Under the pieces are notes generated by a model. It saw only the letters and a list, made by a program, of their open reading frames with translations, did no database searches and had not been told where the DNA came from. DNA of 64,000 nt from Hemileia vastatrix (lineage: Eukaryota > Basidiomycota > Pucciniomycetes > Pucciniales > Zaghouaniaceae): the NCBI GenBank assembly GCA_030280995.1, contig JASXTE010000002.1, forward strand, positions 7,423,183-7,487,182, given 5' to 3'. Positions within the stretch are counted from its first letter, which is position 1, and each line of letters starts with the position of its first letter. Of this stretch, positions 35,637 to 47,270 are shown piece after piece. Made by a program: the position numbers and the translations under genes.

Positions 35637-36896
35637 TTAAAAGGGTGAAGAGAAATGTTGGAGAGTAATTGGCATTATAATGGGGCGTATGCCGGTTGAT
35701 TGAATGATTTGTGAATCAAGGGAGGGGAGTGCCAGTGGTGGTTCAGGATCATCTTCTTCATAAAGATCATTCCACTCATCCTTTAAATCAGCTAGAATAT
35801 TGTGGAGTATTACGCAAGTCAAGATCCAATGATTTGCAGTTTTGATCTCCAATTTTTTTTGAAATTGGATTCTGAGCTCCTGAAGACTAGAAAATCGTCC
35901 CTTTAAAATACCTATAGCATGTTCAATTTGTACTCTTGATTGTGCAAGGTGATAATTAAATTTAGTTTTGGGGTCATTTTCTGAAGTTGCACCACGGAAA
36001 GCAGGTATAATGTACTTTCCACTTGCATATGCTGAGTCTGCAAGGAGGTACTGAGATTCGTCAAAGTATGATTCAGGGGATTGAGAAATCCTCATTCTTT
36101 GGAAGACGGAAGAGTCATGACATGATCCAGGGCAGCCACTGTGAAAAGCAATAAATTTTTTATTGACATCGCATACAAGTTGAACGGCAATAGAGTATCT
36201 AGAAAGAAGATTAAAAGTTAGATTGTGAAAGATGAGAACTTGGAGAAGATTTTGAAGAAACCTTTTTTTGCGATCAAAATAATGGTTTCTATCATGAGCT
36301 GGCTTTTGACTCAAAGGGATGGTTGTGCCATCAACAAAACCTATACAGCCAGGGAAACCTTCAGCTTGCATTACTTGAGAGGATTCAAGTCGCTGTTCTG
36401 GAGTTGGCCAAGCAAGAGTTTGAGACTTGAGGGAAAGGATAGCAATCATACAGCGCTTGGTGTATAATATCACGGTACCATATCCTATGTTAAAGAGATT
36501 ATCCAAACGTCTTACGGCAGCACCGTTTCCATTTGAGCCAAAGCGACATAGAGCAACAGCAAGTTGGATGGCAGGATTACGCTGTTTGTTATGAGAATTG
36601 TTATGGAAGATAGGATGATCGGATATGAGTTGATAAAGTTTGAAGAAAGAATCGGGAGAAGTTCTAAAAAGTTGTGTGAAGTTTAAATGAGGAATGTTGA
36701 GAATGGAGGCCAGATCATATCGGGGATCATGATAAAGATTTGGCCCCCTGGTGATGATGTAACGCTTTTTGGAAAGAAAACACATATAAGCTAAAGCATC
36801 TTCCAAATCAGAGTCAGATTTATAGTAAAGAACTAAAAGAAAAGTAATAGCATTCATTGTTGAGTGAAGTAGCTTCCTAGTAGAGAGGTGTTTCAT
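35637..36896 (-). CDS. HARBI1-like DDE transposase
   Basis: Cuts and pastes the Harbinger element. ATG at 36896, one 63-bp GT-AG intron (36261-36199) between DRKK and YSIAVQLVCD, giving 398 aa, normal for the family. The intron is a multiple of three and open, so the frame looks continuous with it retained. A helix-turn-helix region (GNGAAVRRLDNLFNIGYGT) precedes the DDE_4-type core. Catalytic residues are Asp189 in GFVDGT, Asp in LLADSAY and Glu in RVQIEHAIG, all present. Upstream TTG-initiated extension to 36947 is possible in frame but not needed. No stops, so potentially active. Confidence 0.9.
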   Translation of the reverse strand: MKHLSTRKLLHSTMNAITFLLVLYYKSDSDLEDALAYMCFLSKKRYIITRGPNLYHDPRYDLASILNIPHLNFTQLFRTSPDSFFKLYQLISDHPIFHNNSHNKQRNPAIQLAVALCRFGSNGNGAAVRRLDNLFNIGYGTVILYTKRCMIAILSLKSQTLAWPTPEQRLESSQVMQAEGFPGCIGFVDGTTIPLSQKPAHDRNHYFDRKKRFLQNLLQVLIFHNLTFNLLSRYSIAVQLVCDVNKKFIAFHSGCPGSCHDSSVFQRMRISQSPESYFDESQYLLADSAYASGKYIIPAFRGATSENDPKTKFNYHLAQSRVQIEHAIGILKGRFSSLQELRIQFQKKLEIKTANHWILTCVILHNILADLKDEWNDLYEEDDPEPPLALPSLDSQIIQSTGIRPIIMPITLQHFSSPF

Positions 36897-37275
36897 TGTT
36901 GCCGGTGGAAGGGTTATGTGATGAGGGAAGTGGGAATTCACCGCCAAATGTGCAGTTGGGGTGTGTAGATAGAAAAAAAACTTAAGTGTTCGCCACCAAA
37001 ATTAAGTAGCATAGAGTGAGGAAATACTTAAGGATGACATCAGCAATTATAAGTCATGTGACTTTCTTAAAAATCCATCATGGATGAGATGAGTTTGGGA
37101 TCAGGAATTAGGAATGGAAATTGGGGTATAAGAGGCGGGATAATGCATTATCGTGGATTTCTTATCCACTAGCCCCAGGGCTAGTGGATAAGAATCTTCC
37201 GCAATTAATAATGTCTGATCCCCGGAAAAAAAATTCCTGATCCCTAATTGCGGATCCCTGAACATTGATACCCCC

Positions 37276-38440
37276 TATTAAGTATATATAATAAGTATTA
37301 TATTAATTTTATTATTATATAAATTGTTTATACATTTAAATTAAGCATGATATATATTCTATAAATTATGGCACATTATTATGTATTTAATAAATAAAAA
37401 TTAATAATTAATTAATTATAAACATATATTATAAATTATAAATGAAAAATTAACTTATAATGTAATTAAATCAATTAATTAAATTTATATATTAAATAAG
37501 GCCATACATATCTTATTAAACAATAATATTGGGCGCTTTTTTGACCCTTAATTGTGTCAGTAAAATTATTAAATAAATTATAACACTTATTTAATAAGAT
37601 GGTATTAAAATTCTCACTTTAAATTAGAAATATCAATAAATTAATTATTTGTTTTATTTAAACTAGTTATTGAATTAATAACATAGCTAAAACAATTAAT
37701 CAAAATTGCTTTATACTGGATTGAATTGATTACATGAATTTTTGCGTGAAAATAATCCTATTTGTTTTAATTAAACCCTTTATATCTCACTGTAATATCT
37801 TTTTTGGGTTATTTTACTCACTGTTCTTATGTTTCAGACTTACTTAGTTACTGATTATTTTAATTAATTGTTTTGGGAACTTATGGTAGGAAAATTGGTT
37901 ACTTATTCACGGGTTTAGTTTATTGTTTCATGTTTTTCTCTCAATCTCTATGTTTTAGTTCTATTCTTTTATATTCTTGTTTCATTTTATTACTATTTTG
38001 TAATTACTCATTTGTGACGCTTCAGAGGATCCTTTGCCTATAAAAGGCTTTGGATAATCCCCTGTAGCTGCATCACTTATTATACACTCAACTCAAATAC
38101 ATTTTTAAATATATTACATTTATTTTATTTTCTATTAGCAATATAAGATCTAAATTTAAAAGTAAATAAATTATCTAAGGTTGCAGTAGGTCTATTAATA
38201 ATAGCAAGTGTTTGCCGCGCATTGAAAATAAATACTTATTTAAATAATTATATTATAATTTATTAAACCCTCACTGTTGTGTAAAGTCCCAAGAACTACT
38301 CATCGCCTCTCTTTTAAAATAATTAAATCACTTTATTATTTTATTTATTTTCCTTTGTAAACCTTTTCCCTATATATTCTCTTTTTCCTCCTCTCCATCT
38401 TTCCCTCTTCTTCTCCTTCTTCTAGATGACCGGCCGATAA
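37276..38440. other. AT-rich flank with a promoter-like TATA motif
   Basis: No gene. GCCTATAAAAGGC at about 38036-38050, matching the motif near 29592, may mark an old LTR promoter. Confidence 0.35.
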
Positions 38441-39460
38441 TTTTTCTGTATTTTTTACACTTTTATATATTTTTTTTCCTTTTTTTTCATTTTTTTCCTT
38501 TTTTTTCCTTTTTTTTCCTTTTTTTTTCCTTTTTTTTTCCTTTTTTTTTCCTTTTTTTTTCCTTTTTTTTTCCTTTTTTTTTCCTTTTTTTCCTTTTTTT
38601 CTTGTTTATTCAATTATTTTATTATTATTTTGTCTTGTTATTTTTTATTTTTCCTTATTAATTCTTCAGGTTTTTTAATCTTTTTTGATTTTTTGATTTT
38701 TTTCATTATTTATTTATATTTATCTAAATAATTTTCTTTTTTTTACATTTATATACTTGTCTTTGCTTTTTCTCTTATTTAAGTTTCTTTCCTTTTTTCA
38801 TTTTTTCAAATTTTCATTTTCTTCAATTTTTATAATTTAAAAAAAAATTAATAGTTGGTATTTTTTCTAATTATTTTTCATAATTTTTCATATCTATTTT
38901 TTTCATTTTTTCATTTTTTTTCATTTTTTTCATTTTTTCTTCTTTTCCTTCATTTCCTTCATTTTTTCTCTCATTTTTTTCATTTTTTTGTCTTTTACTC
39001 CTTATCCTTTTTTTCTGTCTTCTTTTAATTTATTTTTTTCCTTTTGTTAATTTTTAATTTTTGTATTTTTTTTAAATTTTTTTCATAATTTTTCATTTCT
39101 TTGTCTTCATTATCTTTTTTTCGTTTTTTTTTCTTTTATCTTTTTTATACTTTTATATTTTATATTTTATATTTTATATTTTGCTTTTTTATTTTCTTTC
39201 CATTTTTCCATTTTTCTATTTTTCTCTTTTCCATTTTTTAATTTTTTTTAAATTTTTTTAAATTTTTTAAATTTTTTTTTCAAAATTTTTCATATCTTTC
39301 ATTTATTCTTTTTCTATCTTTTTCTTTCCATCTTTTTCGTTCTTTCTTTTCTGCATTTATTATATTTTTTTTAATTTTAATTTTTTTTCTTTTTTGTTAT
39401 AATTTTTGTTATTTAATTTTTTATTTTTAATTGTTTTTTTTTGAAAAAAAAAGAAAGTTT
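38441..39460. repeat. T-rich low-complexity tract including (TTTTTTTCC)n
   Basis: Plus strand is almost wholly T with scattered C. From about 38465 to 38600 a regular run of TTTTTTTCC units, then irregular TTTTCATT and ATTTTATATT units. Confidence 0.92.
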
Positions 39461-40060
39461 TCATGGTTGAAAAATATTTTTCTTACACTTGTTTTTTTGG
39501 CACTTACTTTCTTTACATTTTTTTCTTACCTTATTTCCCTCCCTAAATTTTCTTAATCTGTGAATGGATATCCTCACCAGTTGTGTTCTGAATTTTTTTT
39601 GACAGGGTAATAAAAATTTCTCAACTTTTTTCCCACACTATTGAAAAAAATACAATTTTTTTGAAAGCATACTCAACCTAATCTAGGATATACCTATTAT
39701 GGGGTGTCAGTTCTGGCAAATCTGCACTTAACTTAAGTGCCGATTTCAAACCAAATCAGCACTTAAAGTTTGCAAAAAAGTTACTTATGTCAAAAATGGG
39801 TGTCAGTTATGACCTCAAATCAGCACTTTTTTCTCAATTTTTTTTTCACAACCACATGCTGGCCACATCATCCCTTCCTTTCCCACCCCATCCCTGTCAC
39901 ATGTGACACCCAGACCTCCATCCTCTCATCAATCCTTGGCATGCACTCTTACTGAGATTTGAAACATTTTATTGTGAAACTATAACCAGGCATGTTTTAT
40001 TTCTATTTTTTTATGTTTTAAACCTATTAATCTCTTTTCTTGTAACATAAAAGTTTCATA

Positions 40061-40654
40061 ATGCCTCCCAGAAAATCCAACACTCAAAAGGAAGCTCAAA
40101 AAATGATTCATCACAAAGGTCTTCCTGTAATGCAAACCCCTCACCTGAGAAATCAAAGTCTGGACAGGTAAAAAAGGAAGATTATCTCATTATCATCAGC
40201 TTCCTCAAAATTATATAAAATTATGATGCATGTTTTGGATGTTAGAAGTTCACCTTCATCAAATGTCAATCGCTACTTGTTGATGGAAAATGAAGTAAAA
40301 AAGAAATCAAAAGGGAGAATCAAAATCAATAAGGAGAAGCTCAAAAGTTATCAATCAAAATAGAAAAAAGCTCATTTTACTTCCACTTCTACTGGCTTTG
40401 GTATTTATGATTATGATTTGAAGATAGGAATTACAGCTGTTTCAAAAAATCTCATTATCATGTGTCTTTTCTATGAGGAAATAGATAATCTTTTTGGTTC
40501 CCAAGTTGATGTCAACCCTTGGTTTCTACATGATACTACTAAGGATATTCCCCCTGGTTTTCAAACATCTAATGATCCTCCCAACATATCTGTTCTTCAA
40601 AAACATCAATCCCCTCCAGCTTCTTACCATAGTTCAGCTGAAGATGATCTTTAA
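40061..40654 (+). pseudogene. Decayed Harbinger accessory (Myb/SANT-like) gene
   Basis: Begins ATGCCTCCCAGAAAATCC near 40061. KEDYLIIISFLK, VNRYLLMENEVKKKSKGRI and STSTGFGIYDYDLK can be read in succession but in more than one frame and with internal stops. The last open piece (40418-40654) matches residues about 120-220 of the intact gene at 31501 (FYEEIDNLFGSQVDVNP against FKEMDAIFGELANVNP). Confidence 0.75.
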
Positions 40655-40904
40655 TTGATTAATTGTTTTTTTGGTTAATGATTGGGGAATGACTTTAATA
40701 GTTACTTTTAATCTTATCAATAATGGTTATATCATGAGATTCTGATAACACCATTTGTCCCCACTGGACTCTATAATTTTGCATTTTTGGAATTTCAGAT
40801 GGTAAAATAATAATAACACCTGTGCAAATATCCTCATCATCAAAATACTTTTATCACATCACTACCAATTTGAATTTATAAATACAGCTAAGTCTTCAAA
40901 ATTC

Positions 40905-41060
40905 TATATCTGTTTTGAAAATTTGGCAGTCCCCCCCCCTTTCATTTTATAGAAGCACAGGGTGGGTATCACCAAAGTTAATAAGTCATCAATTCCTCAT
41001 GTCAGATTTGAAATTTTGGCAATACCCTCCCCTGCATTTTATTGAAGTAAGGGGTGAAAA
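40905..41060. repeat. Two minisatellite units shared with the TET/JBP-linked repeat
   Basis: Two copies of the TGCATTTTATTGAAGTAAGG unit, as at 33035-33450, directly after the accessory-gene remnant. Confidence 0.8.
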
Positions 41061-41146
41061 TCACCAAAATTTAATATAATTACATAAATTAATAAATCAA
41101 TAAGGAAGCCTGCTACCCATCTCTGATGCAGAGGGTCAGCAGCCTT

Positions 41147-41450
41147 GCACACACATCCAGACCTTTGGCCCAGATTTTAGTCATAATAATGTTGAGTAAT
41201 CATGATTGACATGATTATACATCCAGAGATTTAACCCAAATGTTTGTCTTAACTGTTTTGAATATGCATGATTGGAATGATTACACATCCACACCTTTGG
41301 CCTGGATGTTTGTGATAACTTTCTTGAATATGCATAATTGGCATGATTACACATCTGGGCCAAAGTTCAGGATTTTTGTTATAACAGTGTAGAATATGTA
41401 TGATTGACATGATTATACATCCAGAAATTGGTCCCAGATGTGAGTTATTT
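41147..41450. repeat. Minisatellite, about 4 units of 64-66 bp
   Basis: Recurring TGATTGACATGATTATACAT starts near 41203, 41267, 41333 and 41399. Units also share ATCCAGACCTTTGGCC. The block lies at the 3' side of the Helitron genes. Confidence 0.85.
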
Positions 41451-41499
41451 TAGCCTTGGATGGCATAAAGGCTAAAGGTTAATATAAGTGTATTATTTT

Positions 41500-44400
41500 T
41501 ATTAACCTCCCTCCCTTTCACATTAAATATTAAATACAATTAATTAGGAATTTTTTGTATACAATATTTAATGCCCTTCATTTAGCTTTCTCTGATAATA
41601 GTACATGTACTTTTCCACTGTACTTGGCCCTTGAAAGTGCTACATATAACTGACCATGTGCAAAAACTGGTCATTCCAGGCTAAGACCTACAATGTATAA
41701 ATATTGACCTTGGGCCTTGTTGATTGTCATGCTATAAGCTAATCTAATAGGTAGCTGAAATCTGCACAGTGTGAAAGGAAGACTGGAATTGGGTGAACTC
41801 TCCAATGTGATCCTTGGGATAAACACCCAATTTCCTTCATATGCTCCAGATATTATACATGCTTCTATCAAATTTCTTTCAATCTGTGTAACCACCAGCC
41901 TGGTGCCACTAAATAAAGCTGAAGCTGGGTCAAGATTACAAAGTGAAATGATGGGGCACCACTTCTTTAGTGACAAAGAGTGTAGAGAAAAACATAATGG
42001 ATTGATGGTGTTTAAGTAATCTATCAGAAATAGGTTGTTTGGTGATCCATCATAAGCAATGGCTTGATAAGCACTATAAAAAGTTTTGATTCTTCCTGGT
42101 AGAATATTCAAAACCAATTTTTTAAATTCATCTACATCCACATTTTTTGCGGCTAGGATGACCCTACTTTTTAAGTACCTGAGCAGGGAAACTTAATCAC
42201 TGTTGTCCAAAGAATTAATTCCAGGGTATACCACTGTTAGTAATTCTTTTAAATTATCAGGCCTACTAGAAATCCAGTTTTTAGAAGGAATCTCCACCAA
42301 ATCTGGATTTGGTGTTCTTCCTTCCCCAATTTGAAAGGTCCACTCATAAAAAAGGGCAGCATCTTTTACTTACTCATAATTCATTCCTGTCTGAAAAAGC
42401 CTCATGTTGATGTTCAGGTGTAGTTTCTTAAATTTTGGCCAGATAGTGCTGTGAATTAGAGTTAAAGATAATATCTGTCTTCTTGAGCCTTTTGGTACAA
42501 CTGGAAGGCATTTTCTAAAGTCCCCTGAAGAATTACATAAAATTATAAGAAAATAATATATTTTGGCATCAGTAAAAATGTATGATAATGGAAATGGAAA
42601 TATATATTTATCCATTTAGTTAATGAAAAAGAAATTTTAATGGTTATATGTTAGTTGAAAATGCATACCAGAAAAAATCACAACAATTCTCTCAAAAGCA
42701 AGATTTTTTCTCAGGATATCCTGTAAACTTCTATCCACTGCCTCAGCAAAATGGAAATATTGTGCTGGAGACTAATCCCATATGATTAACTTTGTCATCC
42801 TCAAATGTTTAGCTAGGTCACTCTGTGCTTTAATATGACAATATGAATTTTGATTTATATCAAGTGGAATATTAAGCTTGGAATGAGCTGTCCTTCCCCC
42901 TTCTAAAAGTATAGATGCTATCCCAGAAGAAGTAACCACAAGAGAAATATGTCCATGACTTCTGGATGATGTCAGGATCATGTTTTCAACAAATGTTTTA
43001 CTCGCTCCCCCAGGTCCATCCAAGAAAAATATACCACCCTTCTCCAGGTGCATGGGCTTGTGTAACTGCATCAAAAATATTTTTCTGTTCTACATTGGAC
43101 AAATGATGCTGGTTTCTCCAGTTTCCAGCAAGCTCCTTCCTGTCATAAGACTTTTCTTCCAAGATTAGCTGACCTGTAGATAGATGAAAGTGTTGTGTTG
43201 GCTCAGGAAGTCCATATTCAGATAAAGAGTAACCTTATTTATTAAGCAGGAGGCTAAAAAGATTCAAAGTTTAATATTTGATTTTTTGGTTGGAAGGCTG
43301 CAAAATGTGGGACTTTGTTTGAAGGATATTTCAGCAGTCATCCCCAAGTACCAAAATGTGTGATTCAAGAAGACCCAATGGACCAGAAGGATGGTTCCAG
43401 ATTAGAATAGAAGTGAACAGTTGTCTGAGTTAATGCCCAGTCTTCATTAATGATTCTCCATCCAAGCATTTCTTGTATTTAGAATCATCTTTCAAAAGAC
43501 CATATTTCAAGCAAGCAGCCTTGAAGATTTGGTGTTGGACATCATGCATATTTCTCAGAGCTTCATAGCTTATTCTTCCAGCCACATAGCAAAGCAGAAG
43601 GCACAAGTAAAACAGTTATTGAGCATTTGGTCCACAAAAGGTAACACACCAAATAGCTGTCTCTCTTTGTAAAATTTTCCACTTTTTGCTACTTCTGTAA
43701 GCCAACTTTGAATTAGAAAGGAGTAAAATTATAGAAGAACATCCTAAGGACTCACACATTCCAAAAAAACTAGATTGGAGCACCAGGATAGCTGACCCCC
43801 TGGGCCACCTCAGCGTTTGGGGCATTAGAGCATGCTGTAAACCACTCTGATAGGGTGGTTTTCCTATTTTCTAAAACAGTACCTTTAGTTGACATTTACC
43901 CCCTAAGATTAAATATAACTGTCTGTTGGTCCGGAAAATGGAGCTGTAATCTTGTAACTGCTTGATCATGACCATGAAGTGAAAAAGCAAACAGTTTCAA
44001 GCATTCTTCAACTGCTAAAACATACCTACCATCCAAATATTCCTTTGCCTCATCTATTATTCTATCAGTCTGCAGGACCATTGAGGAACAATCATGACCC
44101 TTGTACACATATTTATAGAGATACTTGACTGAAGATTTTGTAGTTGCCACTTCCACATTTATATGACAATTAAATCTTCTAGAGAGATAAGGATTATAAG
44201 GCACCACATTTTATTTGTGTATTGAAAGCTTCCATCAACTTTTCAAAATTTTCGGCCATCATTTCTCCTAAAAAATAAAGAATATCCATCTTTATCCATC
44301 TGTGTTGTGTCATTATATTTTCTAGGGTATCTTTTAGAACATTTCCCATCTTTCATACATGAAGAAAAATGGGTTGAAAGAGCCACAAGGTCCATGGAGC

Positions 44401-45100
44401 ATGCAGGTTGTTATTTTTTGAAAAAGTACAGGATCTTTCTCAGAGTCAGGTAACTCTCCTGAAACTATTGAGTCAATGTTGTCTGTTGTATCTGGCTTTT
44501 CCTCAGAATCCAAGCATAAGATTATATGTGAATGTGGTAGGCCTCTCTTCTGAAACTCAATGACATACATATGTTCTAAAACAGTACCCAAAACCCCCCC
44601 TTTTCCTTGGTTCCTGACTTCTACAAAGTTCCCATTTTAGAAGTTATTTCATAACAGCTTCAAGTTTCAGTCTGAGCACCCTGGCAGGAAAGTCTGGCCT
44701 ATCCTGAGCAGTTTGAACTTCAAGAAGCATATCTTTTATCTACTTCCAGTTTGGATTTCAAGTGATTGTGATAAAAAGATCTGGATTTCCAAATCTCCAT
44801 ACAGTTGAAATAGCACCATAATATAGCTGATCCATGTTATGTGGTCCCCCTACAAAAGACAAAGGCAGAATAATTTGCTTTCCAACTTGATTGAGATCAG
44901 TCCCATTATTGATAGAATCTTCCACACCACAATAAAGGTCTGCACAGAGTTTATCCCGGCTTTTAGAGAGGTAGTGCAGTCTGTTTTGTTCCATTTGAGC
45001 ATAAAAATCAAAAAATTACTATTGAAATAATGAGCCAGATAAGCGCAGCAGAGGAAAACAATTTGGAAAGTAGTGTGCTCTTTATGCAAAATATTGCATT
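41500..45100 (-). pseudogene. Decayed Helitron Rep-helicase gene
   Basis: Helitrons move by rolling-circle replication using a fused HUH endonuclease and Pif1-type helicase. Minus-strand fragments lie in the right order. VIEFQKRGLPHSHIILCLDS (HxH motif of the Rep/Helitron-like N domain) is at about 44540. VPYNPYLSRRFNCHINVEVA with SVKYLYKYVYKGHD is at about 44150. The helicase Walker A, GPGGASKT for the usual GPGGTGKT, is near 43020. A C-terminal Pif1 block, LPIRLAYSMTINKAQGQ, is near 41730. Frames shift between fragments and stops are numerous. Neither the 5' TC nor the 3' CTRR terminus with hairpin could be placed with confidence. Confidence 0.85.
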
Positions 45101-46370
45101 TGAGAGATATGTTTTAATCCTCCTCTACTATGCACAACTTCATATAGACACAGGGTAAAATAAAAGACAACTTGTAGGCAAGTTGTTTTTTGTCCCTCAG
45201 ACTACCCCAAGAGTAACCTCAGTAGTAACTCCAGTGGCATTATTTTTTGGAAGAATGGTTGCCTCATGAATCAAGGTGTCACGCGCCACGTGAAACTTGA
45301 GGCAAAAGTAGCTCATTAAGTCAATACTAAAGGGTTCAAATCCATACTCAAAGTGCAGAAAGAAACTCTCCATAGCAACTGCGATTTTCCGTTGTGTACT
45401 CGCTATTCAATTGGGCTAGCCTAAAACTCTAAATCTAAATTAGTCAATCTCTCAATAGTGTGTCTTAGTCTTTTTTCCAATAAGCAACGCACAGCCCAAT
45501 AGTTAATATAATAGTACATTAAAAGGTTCATGAAATGTCTGTGGGTTATTAAGGGGTAGTGAGCATGGACGGAATGGTTAGTGAAAGATTAAGGGGTTAA
45601 CGGATGTTAGTGAGGAGGGTCCAGGTGTAACGGATATATTTTAAAAGGGTTATGGTGTGCGGAATGGTGGATGAGTAAAGGATATAAAAGGAACTGGGTT
45701 TTTGGTTCGACATTCCTTAGAATTAAATTATAAAACCTATTTATAGTTAATAGTGATAAAACTCTAAGTGAAAAATCATTATTATTGCATCTTTCTTTAT
45801 TTTCTCAATAATCATATCTAAATCCTAAATCTTTGATTGTTGAGTTTCCAACCCTTTGTGAGATCTTAAGAATTTTAATATTACCATTCAATTATATTAG
45901 AATCCTTCTCGAACATAACTCGAAGCAGTAGTTCTTCCTTTGAGTCATCTTCAAATCACTTCCTTGAACTATCCCTCTGTGCTTCGAAGAAGTATCTGAA
46001 CCTTTTATCTCACTTGCAGGAACATCCTCGACCTTGTGCGTAGGTCGTCCGGTGACACAAGGATCAAAATTTTTAGCATCTATGCATCAATTTTCCTTGA
46101 AAAAAATAAACCAGGAGTTGGTATGAGTCAAGAATTTTCAAGTAAAAAATATATGAATACCAAATATCTTTAAAAATAGAAATATTTATCTTATTTTTTA
46201 TTTTATATATTTTTAGAATTATTTCCCCAATTTTTTCCCTTGTATCAAATTTTTTCTTCAATTTTTAAAATTTATTAAGCTTTTATTTTAATTCCTGCTT
46301 ATTATTAAAATCATTTCTTAATTTTCTATTGATATTCAGAATTTTTAGCATTGTTAAATTTTTTTAGATT
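45101..46370. other. Possible solo LTR or promoter region, unidentified
   Basis: Positions 45370-46070 are less AT-rich than the surroundings. A TATA-like GGATATAAAAGG lies at about 45678, with an AT-rich leader after it and a pyrimidine-rich stretch. The layout resembles an LTR, but no partner copy exists in the window to prove it. Confidence 0.3.
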
Positions 46371-46770
46371 TTTTTTGGCCTTTAAATGATTTTTATTAAT
46401 TTTTTGCAATTTAATAGCACTTCATTTAAGGTTTTTAAATTTTTTTGAATTTTAGGAATTTTTTTTGAACAGATTGCATTTTTTTTGAATTTTTTTTGAA
46501 GTTTTTTGAAGTTTTCTGAAGTTTTCTGAATTTTTTAAAATTTTAAATTTTTTTTTGAACTTTTAAGAATTTTTTGACTTTTTTGACTTTTTTTGAATTT
46601 TTTTGAATTTTTTTGAATTTTTTTTGAATTTTTTTGAATTTTTTTGAATTTTTTTGGATTTTTTTGAATTTTTTTGAGATTTTCTGAATTTTTTTGGTGT
46701 TTTTTGAATTTTTTTTACATTTTTTTATGTTTCTATTGATGTTTTTGGTTTTTTTGCATTTTTTTTGAAA
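46371..46770. repeat. Simple repeat (TTTTTTGAA)n
   Basis: Dozens of TTTTTTGAATT-type units with length variation, densest from about 46560 to 46700. Confidence 0.92.
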
Positions 46771-46802
46771 TTATTCACACTGTTTTGATGCTTGGATTGA
46801 AG

Positions 46803-47060
46803 TTGAAGTCACATGCCAAAAAGACACAGTGTCTTTTCAAGCATATGACTTGAATTGTGATTGAAGTCACATGCCAAAAAGATGCTGTGTCTTTTCAAGC
46901 ACAAGGCTGGAACCCGATTCCTCAGTGCAAGTTTTTAGATGGACCACAAGAAATATAATTCTGTGAAAATTTGTGGCCCATCTGGCAACTTTCACAAGAG
47001 GAATTGGAATCAAGTCATGTGCTTGAAAAGACACTGCATCTTTTTGGCACATGACTTGAT
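46803..47060. repeat. Palindromic and inverted repeats of a 46-bp motif
   Basis: A near-perfect palindrome at about 46809-46854 is centred on GACACAGTGTC with arms AAGTCACATGC and GCATATGACTT. A second direct copy follows at about 46864-46905 with its right arm changed. An inverted copy ends the block at about 47012-47058. The whole block can fold as a long stem around a unique 100-bp centre. It could be a foldback MITE. Confidence 0.75.
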
Positions 47061-47244
47061 TCCTATACAAGCATTAAAACAATCAAAATAAATCAAAACA
47101 ATGCCAAAAAAAAATATTAGATCCGAATTCACAAGATCACAAAATCATTTAAAAGACATCAAAAACCTTATTTTTTTAGAAAAAAATTCCAAAAAATTTA
47201 ACTAAATGATAAAATTTATAAAAAGTGTCTAAACATTAATAATA

Positions 47245-47270
47245 GGGGGTATTAATGTTCAGGGATCGGC
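47245..47270 (+). mobile_element. Left terminus of a third Harbinger element (interrupted)
   Basis: GGGGGTATTAATGTTCAGGG followed by ATC is the left terminal repeat of the 31152 family, preceded by TAATA (47240-47244). It is cut off by the LTR retrotransposon; the rest of the element resumes at 59151. Confidence 0.85.

Larger units (their letters stand above)
31152..37275. mobile_element. Full-length PIF/Harbinger-type DNA transposon carrying a TET/JBP cassette
   Basis: A 6.1-kb element with inverted termini starting GGGGGTATCAATGTT and a perfect TATTA duplication on both sides (31147-31151, 37276-37280). It holds an apparently intact accessory gene with a Myb/SANT-like N-terminus (plus, 31501-32898). 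On the minus strand it holds an apparently intact HARBI1-like DDE transposase (36896-35637), and between the two a TET/JBP-like oxygenase gene with a minisatellite at its 3' side. Two-gene Harbinger elements are the normal architecture; the oxygenase cassette is extra cargo. Confidence 0.9.
39700..41096 (+). mobile_element. Left part of a second-family (GTGTCAG) Harbinger element
   Basis: Begins TGGGGTGTCAGTTCTGGC, which matches the left end of the element at 59199 apart from the first base, and is preceded by TATTA (39695-39699). The subterminal region continues TCTGCACTTAACTTAAGTGC, a short inverted repeat shared with 59220 and 62620. It carries a decayed accessory gene and the minisatellite, then stops abruptly at about 41096 where Helitron-like sequence begins. 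Confidence 0.8.

Noticed and set aside
41090..41110. Helitron 3' terminus at the junction with the Harbinger remnant
   Set aside because: The expected CTRR end with an adjacent hairpin is not visible on the minus strand, so the boundary is left approximate.
45290..45360. tRNA-like B box GGTTCAAATCC with an A-box-like TAGCTCATTAAGT
   Set aside because: The boxes are only about 24 nt apart, too close for a tRNA, and no acceptor stem pairs around them; at most a decayed tRNA-derived repeat.
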